DNA from: Sideroxydans lithotrophicus
GTDB lineage: Bacteria; Pseudomonadota; Gammaproteobacteria; Burkholderiales; Gallionellaceae
DNA length: 64,000 bases
Assembly (NCBI GenBank): GCA_020723185.1
Contig: DYJI01000009.1
Location: forward strand, 62,001 to 126,000
Reading direction: 5' to 3'
Part shown: positions 9,370 through 18,772 of the stretch, piece after piece
Position numbering within the stretch: the stretch's first letter is position 1
Layout: each line of letters begins with the position of its first letter
Notes under the pieces: model-generated
Database searches by the model: none
Told to the model about the DNA's origin: nothing
The model's input: the letters and a program-made list of their open reading frames with translations, nothing else
Program-made: the position numbers and the translations under genes

Positions 9370-9402
9370 TTTTGCTTTTGAATTCAAACAAACTGGCGGG
9401 CT

Positions 9403-9445
9403 ACGCCTACACTTCGATACGGCTTCGCCTACTCAGGACGAACGG
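9403..9445. repeat. Short dispersed-repeat fragment (cttcgatacggcttcgcctactcaggacgaacgg type)
   Basis: Resembles the CTCAGGACGAACGG intergenic repeat seen in many proteobacteria; single copy in this window. Confidence 0.35.
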
Positions 9446-9549
9446 CCTAGAGGTCATCCTTATCATGGATTTATCCCCGCTTTTCGACTATCATGCGCGC
9501 CAGTCTTGAGGCGCGTATTGCCAGCCTGCAAGATACGATTTCACGAATT

Positions 9550-9646
9550 GGCGGGTCTCCCCGCATTACAGCGCAGTGAACCTGGTCAGGTCCGGAAGGA
9601 AGCAGCCACAGCTGATGTCTGTAAGTGCCGGGGGTAAGGCTCGCCT
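9550..9646 (+). ncRNA. ffs: 4.5S / bacterial small SRP RNA
   Basis: Conserved core CTGGTCAGGTCCGGAAGGAAGCAGCCA, closed by pairing ends ggcgggtct / aggctcgcc; directly upstream of dnaX as in many proteobacteria. Confidence 0.95.
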
Positions 9647-9693
9647 CCTTATTTATCGAGGGTGTTGCACTCGACAAGCGGAGGCAGGGCGAA

Positions 9694-11304
9694 ATGTCTG
9701 CGACTTCAGTTTTAGCACGCAAATGGCGTCCCCGAACCTTCGCCCAATTGGCCGGGCAGGAGCATGTGGTACAGGCGCTGAGCAATGCGCTGATGCAGAA
9801 CCGTCTGCATCATGCTTACCTGTTCACTGGCACGCGCGGCGTGGGCAAGACCACCATCGCGCGCATCTTTGCCAAATCCCTGAATTGCGAATCCGGCGTG
9901 ACCGCCGAACCATGCGGCGTATGCAGCGTGTGCAAGGAGATCGACAGCGGTCGCTTCGTCGATCTGATTGAGCTGGACGCGGCGTCCAACACCCAGGTGG
10001 ATAACATGCGCGAGTTGCTGGAGAGCGCGCTGTATGCGCCGACCAGTGGCCGCTACAAGGTCTACATCATCGACGAAGTGCACATGCTGTCGAAGTCTGC
10101 CTTCAACGCGATGTTGAAGACGCTGGAAGAGCCGCCCGCGCATGTGAAGTTCATCCTCGCCACCACCGATCCGCAGAAGATCCCGGTCACTGTGTTGTCG
10201 CGCTGTCTGCAGTTCAACCTCAAGCAGATGCCGCCCGCCTTGATCGTGTCGCATCTGCAGTATGTGCTGGGGCAGGAGAACATTCCGTTCGAGAACGGCG
10301 CGCTGAATCTGGTGGCGCGTGCCGCGCAGGGCAGTATGCGCGATGCCTTGAGTCTGATGGATCAGGCCATTGCCTATTCCTCTGGCAAGGTGGACGAAGC
10401 GCTGGTGCGCACCATGCTGGGCGCTATCGATCAGGGCTATCTGTTCGATCTGATGCAGACCCTGCGTGCGGGTGATGGTCCTGGTCTGCTGCGCATCGCG
10501 GACGATATGTCCATGCGCAGCATCGCCTTTGAAGCCGCTTTGCAGGAGTTGGCGACCCTGCTGCACCGCATCGCTTTGGCGCAGACCATCCCGCAGGCCA
10601 TTCCAGACGACGAGCCGGAGCGCGTGCGCTTGCTGGAGCTGGCGCAGCAGTTCACGCCGGAAGAGATACAGCTGAATTACCAGATCGCCATCCACGGTCG
10701 TAACGAGATCGAACTTGCACCGGACGAATATGCCGGTTTCACCATGACCTTGTTGCGCATGCTGGCGTTCGCGCCGCAGGCCGCGGGCGCTGCGACGAGT
10801 GCTCCGCAGGCCGCGCCACGTAGTGCGCCGGTGGCGAGTGCGGTCCGTGCGGCGGAACCGACGCCTGCCCCGGCGCCTGCCAAAGCCGCAGCTGCTCCGG
10901 CTCCGGCGATGACGGGGGGCGCCGATCTGGATTGGCATACCTTGCTGGCCCAGCTCAACCTGTCGGGCATGGCGCTGCAGCTGGCGAAGAACAGTCTGCT
11001 GACAAGCTTCACAGAGGGGCGGGTGCTGTTGCATCTGCCGCCGCAGCACAAACATCTGCAGAGCAACAAGATCGCGCAGGAGAAGCTGCAGGCTGCGTTG
11101 AGCGAATATTTCGCGCGTCCGGTCCGGCTGGAAGTGGAGCTGAGTGCATCGAACGAGGTGGCGACACCCGCAGTGGTGGAGCAGCAGGACAAGCAGAACC
11201 GTCAGCAGCAAGCCGAAGATGCGATCCGTCAGGATGCATTCGTGCGCGATGCGCAGGCGATACTGGGTGCGCAATTGATCGAAGGGTCCATCAGACCCGT
11301 ATAA
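9694..11304 (+). CDS. dnaX: DNA polymerase III subunit gamma/tau
   Basis: SATSVLARKWRPRTFAQLAGQEHVVQALSNAL, GTRGVGKTTIARIFAKSLNC, Cys4 zinc motif, DEVHMLS, Ala/Pro-rich linker. ATG at 9694 preferred over the 9625 ORF start. Confidence 0.95.
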   Translation: MSATSVLARKWRPRTFAQLAGQEHVVQALSNALMQNRLHHAYLFTGTRGVGKTTIARIFAKSLNCESGVTAEPCGVCSVCKEIDSGRFVDLIELDAASNTQVDNMRELLESALYAPTSGRYKVYIIDEVHMLSKSAFNAMLKTLEEPPAHVKFILATTDPQKIPVTVLSRCLQFNLKQMPPALIVSHLQYVLGQENIPFENGALNLVARAAQGSMRDALSLMDQAIAYSSGKVDEALVRTMLGAIDQGYLFDLMQTLRAGDGPGLLRIADDMSMRSIAFEAALQELATLLHRIALAQTIPQAIPDDEPERVRLLELAQQFTPEEIQLNYQIAIHGRNEIELAPDEYAGFTMTLLRMLAFAPQAAGAATSAPQAAPRSAPVASAVRAAEPTPAPAPAKAAAAPAPAMTGGADLDWHTLLAQLNLSGMALQLAKNSLLTSFTEGRVLLHLPPQHKHLQSNKIAQEKLQAALSEYFARPVRLEVELSASNEVATPAVVEQQDKQNRQQQAEDAIRQDAFVRDAQAILGAQLIEGSIRPV

Positions 11305-11319
11305 CCGGAGGAAGTGAAG

Positions 11320-11637
11320 ATGATGAAGGGCGGATTGGCCGGGCTGATGAAGCAGGCGCAACAGATGCAGGCGAACATGAAGAAGGCGCAGGATGAGCTG
11401 GCCACCATCGAGGTGGAAGGGCAGTCCGGCTCCGGTATGGTCAAAGTGACCATGACCTGCGCGCATGAACTGCGCCGCGTGACGCTGGACGACAGCGTGA
11501 TGGACGACAAAGAGATGCTGGAAGACCTCATCGTCGCCGCCGTCAACGACGCCAACAAGAAGGCGGCGCAGACCACCGAGCAACGCATGAGCGGGTTCAC
11601 CGCCAAGCTGCCGCCGGGCATGAGCCTGCCGTTCTAA
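11320..11637 (+). CDS. YbaB/EbfC family nucleoid-associated protein
   Basis: [27 protein letters not shown]...[15 protein letters not shown]; position between dnaX and recR. Confidence 0.92.
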   Translation: MMKGGLAGLMKQAQQMQANMKKAQDELATIEVEGQSGSGMVKVTMTCAHELRRVTLDDSVMDDKEMLEDLIVAAVNDANKKAAQTTEQRMSGFTAKLPPGMSLPF

Positions 11638-12237
11638 ATGAAGACACCTTCCAGTCTGGAAGATCTGATCGACGCCTTGCGTTGTCTGCCGGGCGTCGGC
11701 CCGAAGTCCGCGCAGCGCATGGCCTATCACCTGCTGCAGCGTGACAGGGAAGGTGCCATGCATCTTGCGCGCTCCCTGAGCCATGCGGTCGAAAGCGTCA
11801 AGCATTGCAGCAAGTGCAACAACTTTTCCGAGCAGGAGATATGTTCCATGTGCAGTTCGGTGCAGCGTGAAGCGGACATGCTGTGCGTGGTAGAGATGCC
11901 GGCCGATCTGTTGATGATGGAACAGGCGCAGTGTTATCGCGGTATGTATTTCGTGCTGATGGGGCGCTTGTCTCCGCTGGACGGGGTGGGCGCGCGCGAA
12001 CTGCCGCTGGAGCGTCTGGTCAAGCGTGCGCAGGAGTTGGCATGCGAGGTGATCCTGGCGACCAATTTCACGGTGGAGGGCGAGGCGACGGCCCATTATC
12101 TTGCGACCTTGCTCACGTCGCAGGGGATCAAGGTGTCTCGCATCGCGCGGGGCTTGCCGGTGGGCGGTGAACTGGAACACGTGGACAGCGGCACATTGGC
12201 GCAAGCCGTATTCGAAAGGCGTGAGATAGCAGCATGA
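11638..12237 (+). CDS. recR: Recombination protein RecR
   Basis: [36 protein letters not shown] zinc finger, Toprim region. Confidence 0.95.
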   Translation: MKTPSSLEDLIDALRCLPGVGPKSAQRMAYHLLQRDREGAMHLARSLSHAVESVKHCSKCNNFSEQEICSMCSSVQREADMLCVVEMPADLLMMEQAQCYRGMYFVLMGRLSPLDGVGARELPLERLVKRAQELACEVILATNFTVEGEATAHYLATLLTSQGIKVSRIARGLPVGGELEHVDSGTLAQAVFERREIAA

Positions 12238-13058
12238 GTGAACAGGGCGAACGGTTGCAGAAGGTGTTGGCGCAGGCCGGTCTGGGCTCGCGCCGCGAGA
12301 TGGAAGCCTGGATCGCGGCGGGGCGCATCACGGTGAATGGCGCGGTCGCGACACTGGGCGTGCGCGTTGCAGAAGGCGACCGCGTGCAGGTGGACGGTCG
12401 CAACATCCGTCTGAAGCTGGAGGCGGAGCCGAAACTGCCGCGCGTGCTGCTCTATCACAAGCAGGAAGGCGAGATCGTCAGCCGGGACGACCCGGATGGC
12501 CGGGCCAATGTCTTTGATGAGCTGCCGCGCCTGCGCGGGCAGAAGTGGATCGCCATCGGACGTCTTGATTTCAACACCAGCGGGCTGCTGATCTTCACGA
12601 CCTCCGGCGAGCTGGCGAACCGTTTGATGCACCCGCGTTTCGAGGTCGAGCGCGAATATGCGGTGCGCGTGCAGGGTGAGATGTCGCCCGAACAGATGAA
12701 GCAGATGGTCAACCAGGGTTTGGAACTGGAAGACGGATTGGTGAAGTTCGACAAGCTGAGCGACGAGGGCGGTGAGGGCTTCAATCACTGGTACCGCATC
12801 GTCATCAAGGAAGGGCGCAATCGCGAAGTGCGCCGCACTTTCGAGGCCTTGGGCTTGCCGGTCAGTCGTTTGATGCGCGTGCGCTTTGGTATTGTCAACC
12901 TGCCGCCGCGCATCAAGCGCGGCATGATGGCCGAGTTGGGCGAGGGCGAGGTGCGGGCGATCATGGAGTGGGTCGACTTGCCGGTTCCTGCGCCGCGCCA
13001 GCAGCGCCCGGATGCGCGGCCCGGCAAGATGACTCGTGCCAAAGTACGGAAAAATTGA
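12234..13058 (+). CDS. rluB: 23S rRNA pseudouridine synthase (RluB family)
   Basis: S4 domain [22 protein letters not shown] and catalytic [18 protein letters not shown] overlap with recR. Confidence 0.88.
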   Translation: MSEQGERLQKVLAQAGLGSRREMEAWIAAGRITVNGAVATLGVRVAEGDRVQVDGRNIRLKLEAEPKLPRVLLYHKQEGEIVSRDDPDGRANVFDELPRLRGQKWIAIGRLDFNTSGLLIFTTSGELANRLMHPRFEVEREYAVRVQGEMSPEQMKQMVNQGLELEDGLVKFDKLSDEGGEGFNHWYRIVIKEGRNREVRRTFEALGLPVSRLMRVRFGIVNLPPRIKRGMMAELGEGEVRAIMEWVDLPVPAPRQQRPDARPGKMTRAKVRKN

Positions 13059-13155
13059 ACTGGCGGTAAACCCCTAGTGTCGTTAGAATCCGGCAGGTTA
13101 TTTTTGGCCGTGTTTGAGCCATCCGTGGGCGGAACGCGAATGACAGATTGGACAC

Positions 13156-14331
13156 ATGGAACAAAGAGGCAATAAAACCATCGTTTGCTCGGTCTTCTTC
13201 CTGGATATCGTCGAATATTCCAAGAAGTCCGTGTCAGGCCAGATATCCCTGAAGGAGCGCTTCAACGCCTTCCTGTCCATCGCTATCCGCGATGTGCCGG
13301 TGGCGGACCGCATCATCCTGGATACGGGCGATGGTGCTGCCATCAGTTTCTTGGGTGACATCGAGGACGCACTGCAGGCCGCGCTGAGCGTGCGCAGCAG
13401 TTTGCTGGGCGAGGGGGTGCGCATGGATCCGCCTCTGCTGGTGCGGATGGGGATCAATCTTGGCCCCGTGCGACTGGTCAAGGATATCAACGGTCAGCCC
13501 AACATCGTCGGTGACGGGATCAATGTGGCCCAGCGCGTGATGGGTTTTGCCGATCCCGGGCAGATCCTGGTGTCGCGCTCTTACTATGATGCCGTGTCGC
13601 GCTTGTCGCAGGAATATGCCGGCATGTTCCACTATCAGGGTTCGCGCACCGACAAGCATGTGCGCGAACATGAGGTGTACGCGATCGGATATCCGGGCGA
13701 TTTCACGACCACACAGCGTAGCGTGGAGATCGAGGAAGAGATCGAGCACACGCATGGTGTGAAAAGGATAGTGGCATTGTCCAAGCGTTACTGGTACGAA
13801 TTCCTGCGTCAGGCCTCCGGATATGAGCGGCATGCAGTGGCCATCTTCAATCGCGCGAGCAAGCAACAGCGTGCGGCGATCATCGGGGTGGCGGCATTGG
13901 TATTGGCTACCTCGGTGTTGGCGGTATATAAACTTGCACATCGGAGTGAACCGGAGCCGGCCAATGCGGTCGTAGCGGCCGTGCCGCAGACGGAGCCGGC
14001 CAAGCCAGCCCCCCCGGCTGCGCCAGCGCCTGCGCCCAAGGTCGAAACGCCAGCGCCGGAGAAAAAGATACAAGGAGTGAAAGAGAGTGCGCGCATCCGC
14101 ACGCTTGAAGACACGACCGGCGGTCCGGCGGTGATCAGTCTGGCCATCCTCCCTTGGGGCGAGATATATCTGGATGGGAAGAAGCAGGGCGTGAGCCCGC
14201 CGCTGATGGAGTTGCAGGTGGTGGCAGGGAAGCACACGCTGGAAATCAGGAATTCGACATTCCCGGCGCATAAAGAAGTGATCTGGGTAAAGCCGGGCGC
14301 AAACATAAAAATCAGGCACAGTTTCAAGTAG
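13156..14331 (+). CDS. Class III adenylate/guanylate cyclase-domain protein, TM helix, C-terminal PEGA-like domain
   Basis: CSVFFLDIVEYSKKSVS...DTGDGAAISFLGD...NIVGDGINVAQRVM (metal Asp pair, Asn/Arg transition-state residues); TM AAIIGVAALVLATSVLAVY; C-terminal GEIYLDGKKQGVSPPLMELQVVAGKHTLEIRN. Confidence 0.85.
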   Translation: MEQRGNKTIVCSVFFLDIVEYSKKSVSGQISLKERFNAFLSIAIRDVPVADRIILDTGDGAAISFLGDIEDALQAALSVRSSLLGEGVRMDPPLLVRMGINLGPVRLVKDINGQPNIVGDGINVAQRVMGFADPGQILVSRSYYDAVSRLSQEYAGMFHYQGSRTDKHVREHEVYAIGYPGDFTTTQRSVEIEEEIEHTHGVKRIVALSKRYWYEFLRQASGYERHAVAIFNRASKQQRAAIIGVAALVLATSVLAVYKLAHRSEPEPANAVVAAVPQTEPAKPAPPAAPAPAPKVETPAPEKKIQGVKESARIRTLEDTTGGPAVISLAILPWGEIYLDGKKQGVSPPLMELQVVAGKHTLEIRNSTFPAHKEVIWVKPGANIKIRHSFK

Positions 14332-14356
14332 CCCGATCGAACAGGAGAGTTGAAGG

Positions 14357-14764
14357 ATGTTACGTTGGATGGTGGCGGGCTTGGGTTCGCTGGTGCTGGT
14401 CGGCTGCGGATCGGTGGTCGGGACCTGCGAAGACGGCAGTGGCGGTATCCGCCTGTTCGGGGATAGCGTCGCCAAGCGGTTCCTGGCCAAAGGCGTCAGC
14501 GAGTACGAGGCTGGCAACTACGTCAATGCCAAAACCGCGTTGCAAGGTGTGCTGGAGAACCAGTATGCCACTCGATACGAGACATTATGGGCGAACAAAT
14601 ATCTGGCTTTCATCCACTGTGTTTCCGGCGACCAGAAGTCGTGCCGGGACCATTTCAGGAACGTGCTCGAGATCAATCCGAATTTCGAGCTGTCGGCCGC
14701 CGAAGCGGGGCATCCGCTATGGGGGCCGGTCTTCCGCAGCGTGAAGGGTGCCGTCCGGAAGTGA
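14357..14764 (+). CDS. TPR-like lipoprotein resembling the TssQ T6SS-associated family
   Basis: Lipobox LVLVGCGS; KGVSEYEAGNYVNAKTALQGVLE...NKYLAFIHCVSGDQKSCRDHFRNVLEINPNFELSAAEAGHPLWGPVFRSVKG. Confidence 0.7.
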   Translation: MLRWMVAGLGSLVLVGCGSVVGTCEDGSGGIRLFGDSVAKRFLAKGVSEYEAGNYVNAKTALQGVLENQYATRYETLWANKYLAFIHCVSGDQKSCRDHFRNVLEINPNFELSAAEAGHPLWGPVFRSVKGAVRK

Positions 14765-14786
14765 TCATTCGGAGCCGTTACGCGCC

Positions 14787-15965
14787 ATGATCAGCCAACT
14801 CGGTCGTTATGAAGTCATCAGCGAGCTAGGCCAGGGGGCCATGGGGGTCGTGTACAAGGCACGCGATCCGCTCATCGACCGCGAAGTGGCGATCAAGACC
14901 ATCAATCTCAGTCTGGCCTTGGAAGAGCGCGAAGAATACGAGGCGCGCTTCTATCAGGAGGCCAAGGCGGCTGGCCGGCTGAGCCATCCGAATATCGTGA
15001 CCATCTATGATGTGGGGCGGACCGGCGATATCGCTTATATCGCGATGGAATATCTGCATGGCCGCGAATTGCGCGATGTGCTCAACGAGAACAAGACATT
15101 GCCGGTGCAGCAGGTGCTGGATGTCATCATCCAGGTGGCGCAGGGACTGTCCTATGCCCATGAGCATGAGATCGTGCACCGGGACGTGAAGCCTTCCAAC
15201 GTGATGATCATTCGCGATGGACATGTGAAGATCACCGATTTCGGCATCGCGCGCATGGCCTCGGCGGCCGTGCGCACCCAGACCGGCATGGTGCTGGGCT
15301 CGCCCAAATACATGTCTCCCGAACAGGTGCTGGGCAAACTCACCGATCAGCGTTCCGATATCTTCTCACTCGGTGTGATGTTGTACGAGATGCTGACAGG
15401 GCAGGTGCCGTTCATCGGCGAGAACGTCAATGCCATCATGTACCAGACGCTGAACGCCATTCCCGCACCGCCCAGTAATGCCAATCCGGCAGTGCCGGAG
15501 ATGCTGAACTATATCGTTGCCAAGGCGCTGGCCAAGGATCTGGACGCACGTTATCAGAATGCCAACGAGTTGGTGAACGACCTTCGCGCCTGTCGTGAAG
15601 CGTTGCCTCGCGCGGCGGATGTCGCACATGCGGCCAAGCGACCCGCCATGATCACGCGGACGATGGATGGGGACGAGGAGGCCAAGCCTGTCATAGCGCT
15701 GGGCCTGTCGTCGTCCTTCGATTCGAACGAGGCGACGATGCGTCTGGCAGCGATGACCGCCAGCAAGGAAGAGGTCGAGGAGCTTTCCAAAACCCTGCGC
15801 ACCGAGCGTCCCAGCATGGCTGAGATCAACCGGGCAGCCCCAAAAACCGGTGTGTCGCATCATGCACGCCACAGGTCTGAGCCGGCAAGAAATGGCGGCG
15901 GTTACCTGCTGCTGGTCATCGTTGCATTGATCGTGCTCGGCCTGTTCTCCGCACTCATCTTCTGA
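14787..15965 (+). CDS. Transmembrane Ser/Thr protein kinase (PknB/PpkA-like)
   Basis: GQGAMGVVYKARDPLIDREVAIKTI, VHRDVKPSNVMI, KITDFGIAR, SPEQVLGKLTDQRSDIFSLG; C-terminal TM YLLLVIVALIVLGLFSALIF. Confidence 0.93.
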   Translation: MISQLGRYEVISELGQGAMGVVYKARDPLIDREVAIKTINLSLALEEREEYEARFYQEAKAAGRLSHPNIVTIYDVGRTGDIAYIAMEYLHGRELRDVLNENKTLPVQQVLDVIIQVAQGLSYAHEHEIVHRDVKPSNVMIIRDGHVKITDFGIARMASAAVRTQTGMVLGSPKYMSPEQVLGKLTDQRSDIFSLGVMLYEMLTGQVPFIGENVNAIMYQTLNAIPAPPSNANPAVPEMLNYIVAKALAKDLDARYQNANELVNDLRACREALPRAADVAHAAKRPAMITRTMDGDEEAKPVIALGLSSSFDSNEATMRLAAMTASKEEVEELSKTLRTERPSMAEINRAAPKTGVSHHARHRSEPARNGGGYLLLVIVALIVLGLFSALIF

Positions 15966-15979
15966 GTCCTTCGCGCCGG

Positions 15980-16399
15980 ATGGGCACACGAGTCCGGTTC
16001 ACGCTACAACCTTCGCGGACATTGTTCCTCTTGTTGGCCGCTTTCGCGACCCTGACGATCCTGACGCTGTCCCAACTACCTGTCGCCAGCGCCTGGCAGT
16101 GGATAGGCTATTCGGTGGTATCGGTCCACACGGCATGGTTGCTCTGGCGGGATGTCGCGTTACGCTCCGGTCGGTCATGCATCGCGTTTGCATACGACAA
16201 AGACCGCCGGGTTTCACTGGAACTGCGCAATGGCGAGCAGGTGTCGGGGGTGGTGCGGTCGGATACGCTTGTTCTTCCTTGGTTGGTATTGCTCAACGTG
16301 GCGATCTCCGGTCAGGGTGTCAGGAGTCTGCTGCTGTTCACGGATGCGATGCCTGCCGATGCGCATCGCCGTTTACGGGTGTTGTTGCGGAACGCGTAG
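15980..16399 (+). CDS. YgfX-like small membrane protein
   Basis: 139 aa with two N-terminal TM segments and a basic C-terminal domain; located next to nadB and rpoE, as YgfX-type genes commonly are. Confidence 0.5.
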   Translation: MGTRVRFTLQPSRTLFLLLAAFATLTILTLSQLPVASAWQWIGYSVVSVHTAWLLWRDVALRSGRSCIAFAYDKDRRVSLELRNGEQVSGVVRSDTLVLPWLVLLNVAISGQGVRSLLLFTDAMPADAHRRLRVLLRNA

Positions 16400-16404
16400 C
16401 GCTT

Positions 16405-17982
16405 TCAGTCTTGCGGGCGCAATATCGTCGGTTGCGCGTGTGGAGCGGTCAGCGGGAAGTCCTTGCTGTAATGCAGGCCACGACTCTCGTGGCGCGCCAG
16501 CGCACTCCGCACGATGAGGTCGGCAGTCTCGACCAGATTGCGCAGCTCCAGCAGGTCGGATGTCACATGGAAGTTCCGGTAATACTCATTGATCTCTTCG
16601 CGCAACAGGCTGATGCGGTGCTGGGCGCGCTGCAGCCGCTTCGTGGTGCGCACGATGCCGACGTAATCCCACATGAAACGCCGCAATTCGTCCCAGTTAT
16701 GCGACACCACCACCAGCTCGTCCGCATCGGTGACGCGGCTCTCGTCCCAGTCGGGTAGCGGCTCGGGCGGTTCCGAGCTCCCGGACAGGATGTCTTGCGC
16801 GGCGGCGTCCGCGAACACCAGACATTCCAGCAATGAATTGCTGGCGAGGCGGTTGGCACCATGCAGGCCGGTATGTGCCGTCTCGCCGATAGCATAGAGG
16901 TCGTCGATATCCGTGCGTGCCGCAAGGTCGGTCATCAGGCCGCCGCAGGTGAAGTGCATCGCCGGTACCACCGGGATGGGCTGGCGCGCGATATCGATCC
17001 CCAGTGACAGGCAGCGTTCATGGATGGTGGGGAAATGCTCCCGCAGGAAGGCTTCGGACTGGTGTGTGATATCCAGATAGACGCAGTCCAATCCGCCTTT
17101 CTTCATCTCGTAGTCGATGGCGCGGGCGACCACATCGCGCGGCGCCAGCTCGGCGCGCTCGTCGTGCCAAGGCATGAAGCGCGTGCCGTCCGGTAGTCTG
17201 AGGATTCCGCCTTCGCCGCGCACGGCCTCGCTGATGAGGAAGGACTTGGCATGCGGGTGATACAAACAGGTCGGATGGAACTGCATGAACTCCATGTTCG
17301 CCACCCGGCAGCCGGCGCGCCATCCCATGGCGATACCGTCGCCGGTCGCCGTGTCCGGGTTGGTGGTGTAGAGATAGACTTTTCCGGCACCGCCGGTTGC
17401 CAGGACGGTGCGCGCTGCCGAGAGGGTGTCGACTCTGTCGCTCGATGTGTCCAGCACATAGGCACCGAAACAGCGGGTCGGTGATTTGCCGATCTTGCGG
17501 CCGGTGATCAGGTCGATCGCGATGTGATGCTCCAGCACGGTCACATTGGGATGGGCGCGCACCTTGTCGGCCAGCGTCTGCTGGACGGCTTTTCCCGTGG
17601 CATCGGCGGCATGGATGATGCGGCGCTTGCTGTGCCCGCCTTCGCGGGTGAGGTGGAAATCCTGACTTGCGTTGTCCTCTTTCGAGAACGGCACCCCCTG
17701 ATCGATCAGCCAGCTGACGGCGGCAGCGCCGCGCTCCACCACGAAACGCGTAGTCTCCGGGTCGCACAGGCCAGCCCCCGCCGTCAGAGTGTCGCGAATA
17801 TGTTCGTCGTGGCTGTCGTCGGGGCTCAGGACTGCGGCGATGCCGCCCTGGGCCCAGGCGCTGGCACCATCCAGCAGCGAACGTTTGGTGACGATGGCGA
17901 CCTTTTGCCGGTCGGCCAGTTTCAGGGCAAGCGTCAGACCGGCCAGGCCGCTGCCGATGATCAGGGTATCAAAGCTCAACAC
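16405..17982 (-). CDS. nadB: L-aspartate oxidase
   Basis: DTLIIGSGLAGLTLALKLA, GASAWAQGGIAAVLSPDDSHDEHIRDTLTAGAGLCD, HFTCGGLMTDLAARTDIDDLYAIGETAHTGLHGANRLASNSLLE. Confidence 0.96.
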   Translation of the reverse strand: MLSFDTLIIGSGLAGLTLALKLADRQKVAIVTKRSLLDGASAWAQGGIAAVLSPDDSHDEHIRDTLTAGAGLCDPETTRFVVERGAAAVSWLIDQGVPFSKEDNASQDFHLTREGGHSKRRIIHAADATGKAVQQTLADKVRAHPNVTVLEHHIAIDLITGRKIGKSPTRCFGAYVLDTSSDRVDTLSAARTVLATGGAGKVYLYTTNPDTATGDGIAMGWRAGCRVANMEFMQFHPTCLYHPHAKSFLISEAVRGEGGILRLPDGTRFMPWHDERAELAPRDVVARAIDYEMKKGGLDCVYLDITHQSEAFLREHFPTIHERCLSLGIDIARQPIPVVPAMHFTCGGLMTDLAARTDIDDLYAIGETAHTGLHGANRLASNSLLECLVFADAAAQDILSGSSEPPEPLPDWDESRVTDADELVVVSHNWDELRRFMWDYVGIVRTTKRLQRAQHRISLLREEINEYYRNFHVTSDLLELRNLVETADLIVRSALARHESRGLHYSKDFPLTAPHAQPTILRPQD

Positions 17983-18048
17983 GATAGGGAAAAGGCGAAG
18001 GAATCATTGGCCCGACTATAGCAAAACTTGTGATGAAAACGTGGAAAT

Positions 18049-18075
18049 GAACTTATTCAGGATGGTGCTGTCCAT
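18049..18075 (+). promoter_or_regulatory. Possible sigma-E autoregulatory promoter (GAACTT-N16-TCCAT)
   Basis: GAACTT at 18049-18054, 16-nt spacer, weak -10 TCCAT at 18071-18075, about 100 bp upstream of rpoE. Confidence 0.35.
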
Positions 18076-18170
18076 TGCCGCGTTACGGGCAAGGCTGACG
18101 ATGTGCACCCGTCCGGTTATACTCTCGCGCCGCACATCGCGGCGCAATCAATACAAAACCGGGAAACGGA

Positions 18171-18770
18171 ATGGGTGACAGGGAGGTCGATCAACAGCTG
18201 GTGGAGCGCGCGCAGGGTGGCGACAAGCACGCGTTCGAGCTGCTGGTGGCCAAGTATCAGCGCCGTTTGGGGCGTCTGATCTCTCGCTTCGTCCGCAACC
18301 CGGGTGAGGCCGAGGATGTCACGCAGGAAGCCTTCATCAAGGCCTACCGTGCATTGCCGGCGTTCCGCGGTGACAGTGCGTTCTATACCTGGTTGTACCG
18401 GATCGGCATCAATACAGCCAAGAACCACTTGTTGTCGCAGGGGCGCCGGGCACCGACCAGCACGCCGCTGGACGCCGAGGAAGCCGAGGCGTTCGAGGAT
18501 GCCTCCTTGTTGCATGAGGTGGCGACGCCCGAGAACGAGTTGATGAGCAAACAAGTGGTCGAGGTGGTGAACTCTTCCCTGCAACAGTTGCCTGAGGACT
18601 TGCGCACCGCCTTGACGCTGCGCGAGATCGAAGGTTTGAGTTATGAAGAGATCGCGTCGGTGATGAATTGTCCGATCGGCACGGTAAGGTCGCGTATTTT
18701 CCGTGCGCGAGAGGTGGTGGCAGCGAATTTGCGTCCGTTGCTGGGTACTAGCGAAGACAAGAGGTGGTGA
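18171..18770 (+). CDS. rpoE: RNA polymerase sigma-E factor (ECF)
   Basis: DREVDQQLVERAQGGDKHAFELLVAKYQRRL, EAEDVTQEAFIKAYRALPAFRGDSAFYTWLYRI, LSYEEIASVMNCPIGTVRSRIFRARE. Confidence 0.96.
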   Translation: MGDREVDQQLVERAQGGDKHAFELLVAKYQRRLGRLISRFVRNPGEAEDVTQEAFIKAYRALPAFRGDSAFYTWLYRIGINTAKNHLLSQGRRAPTSTPLDAEEAEAFEDASLLHEVATPENELMSKQVVEVVNSSLQQLPEDLRTALTLREIEGLSYEEIASVMNCPIGTVRSRIFRAREVVAANLRPLLGTSEDKRW

Positions 18771-18772
18771 GC

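Noticed and set aside
8864-9637. Overlapping ORFs (257 aa +, 156 aa -, 115 aa -) in the repeat region
   Set aside because: They lie within the inverted-repeat element, and the 257-aa one also runs into the SRP RNA. Best treated as repeat-derived spurious ORFs.
10790-10920. Ala/Pro-rich tandem repeats inside dnaX
   Set aside because: Ordinary flexible linker of gamma/tau; not a DNA repeat of interest.
9694-11304. Programmed frameshift site for gamma production in dnaX
   Set aside because: No A-AAA-AAG type slippery heptamer or similar poly-A run seen in the linker region, so no claim is made.
9712-12204. 830-aa minus-strand ORF opposite dnaX-ybaB-recR
   Set aside because: Antisense to three strongly supported conserved genes; Gln/His/Arg-rich low-complexity translation typical of shadow ORFs in GC-rich DNA.
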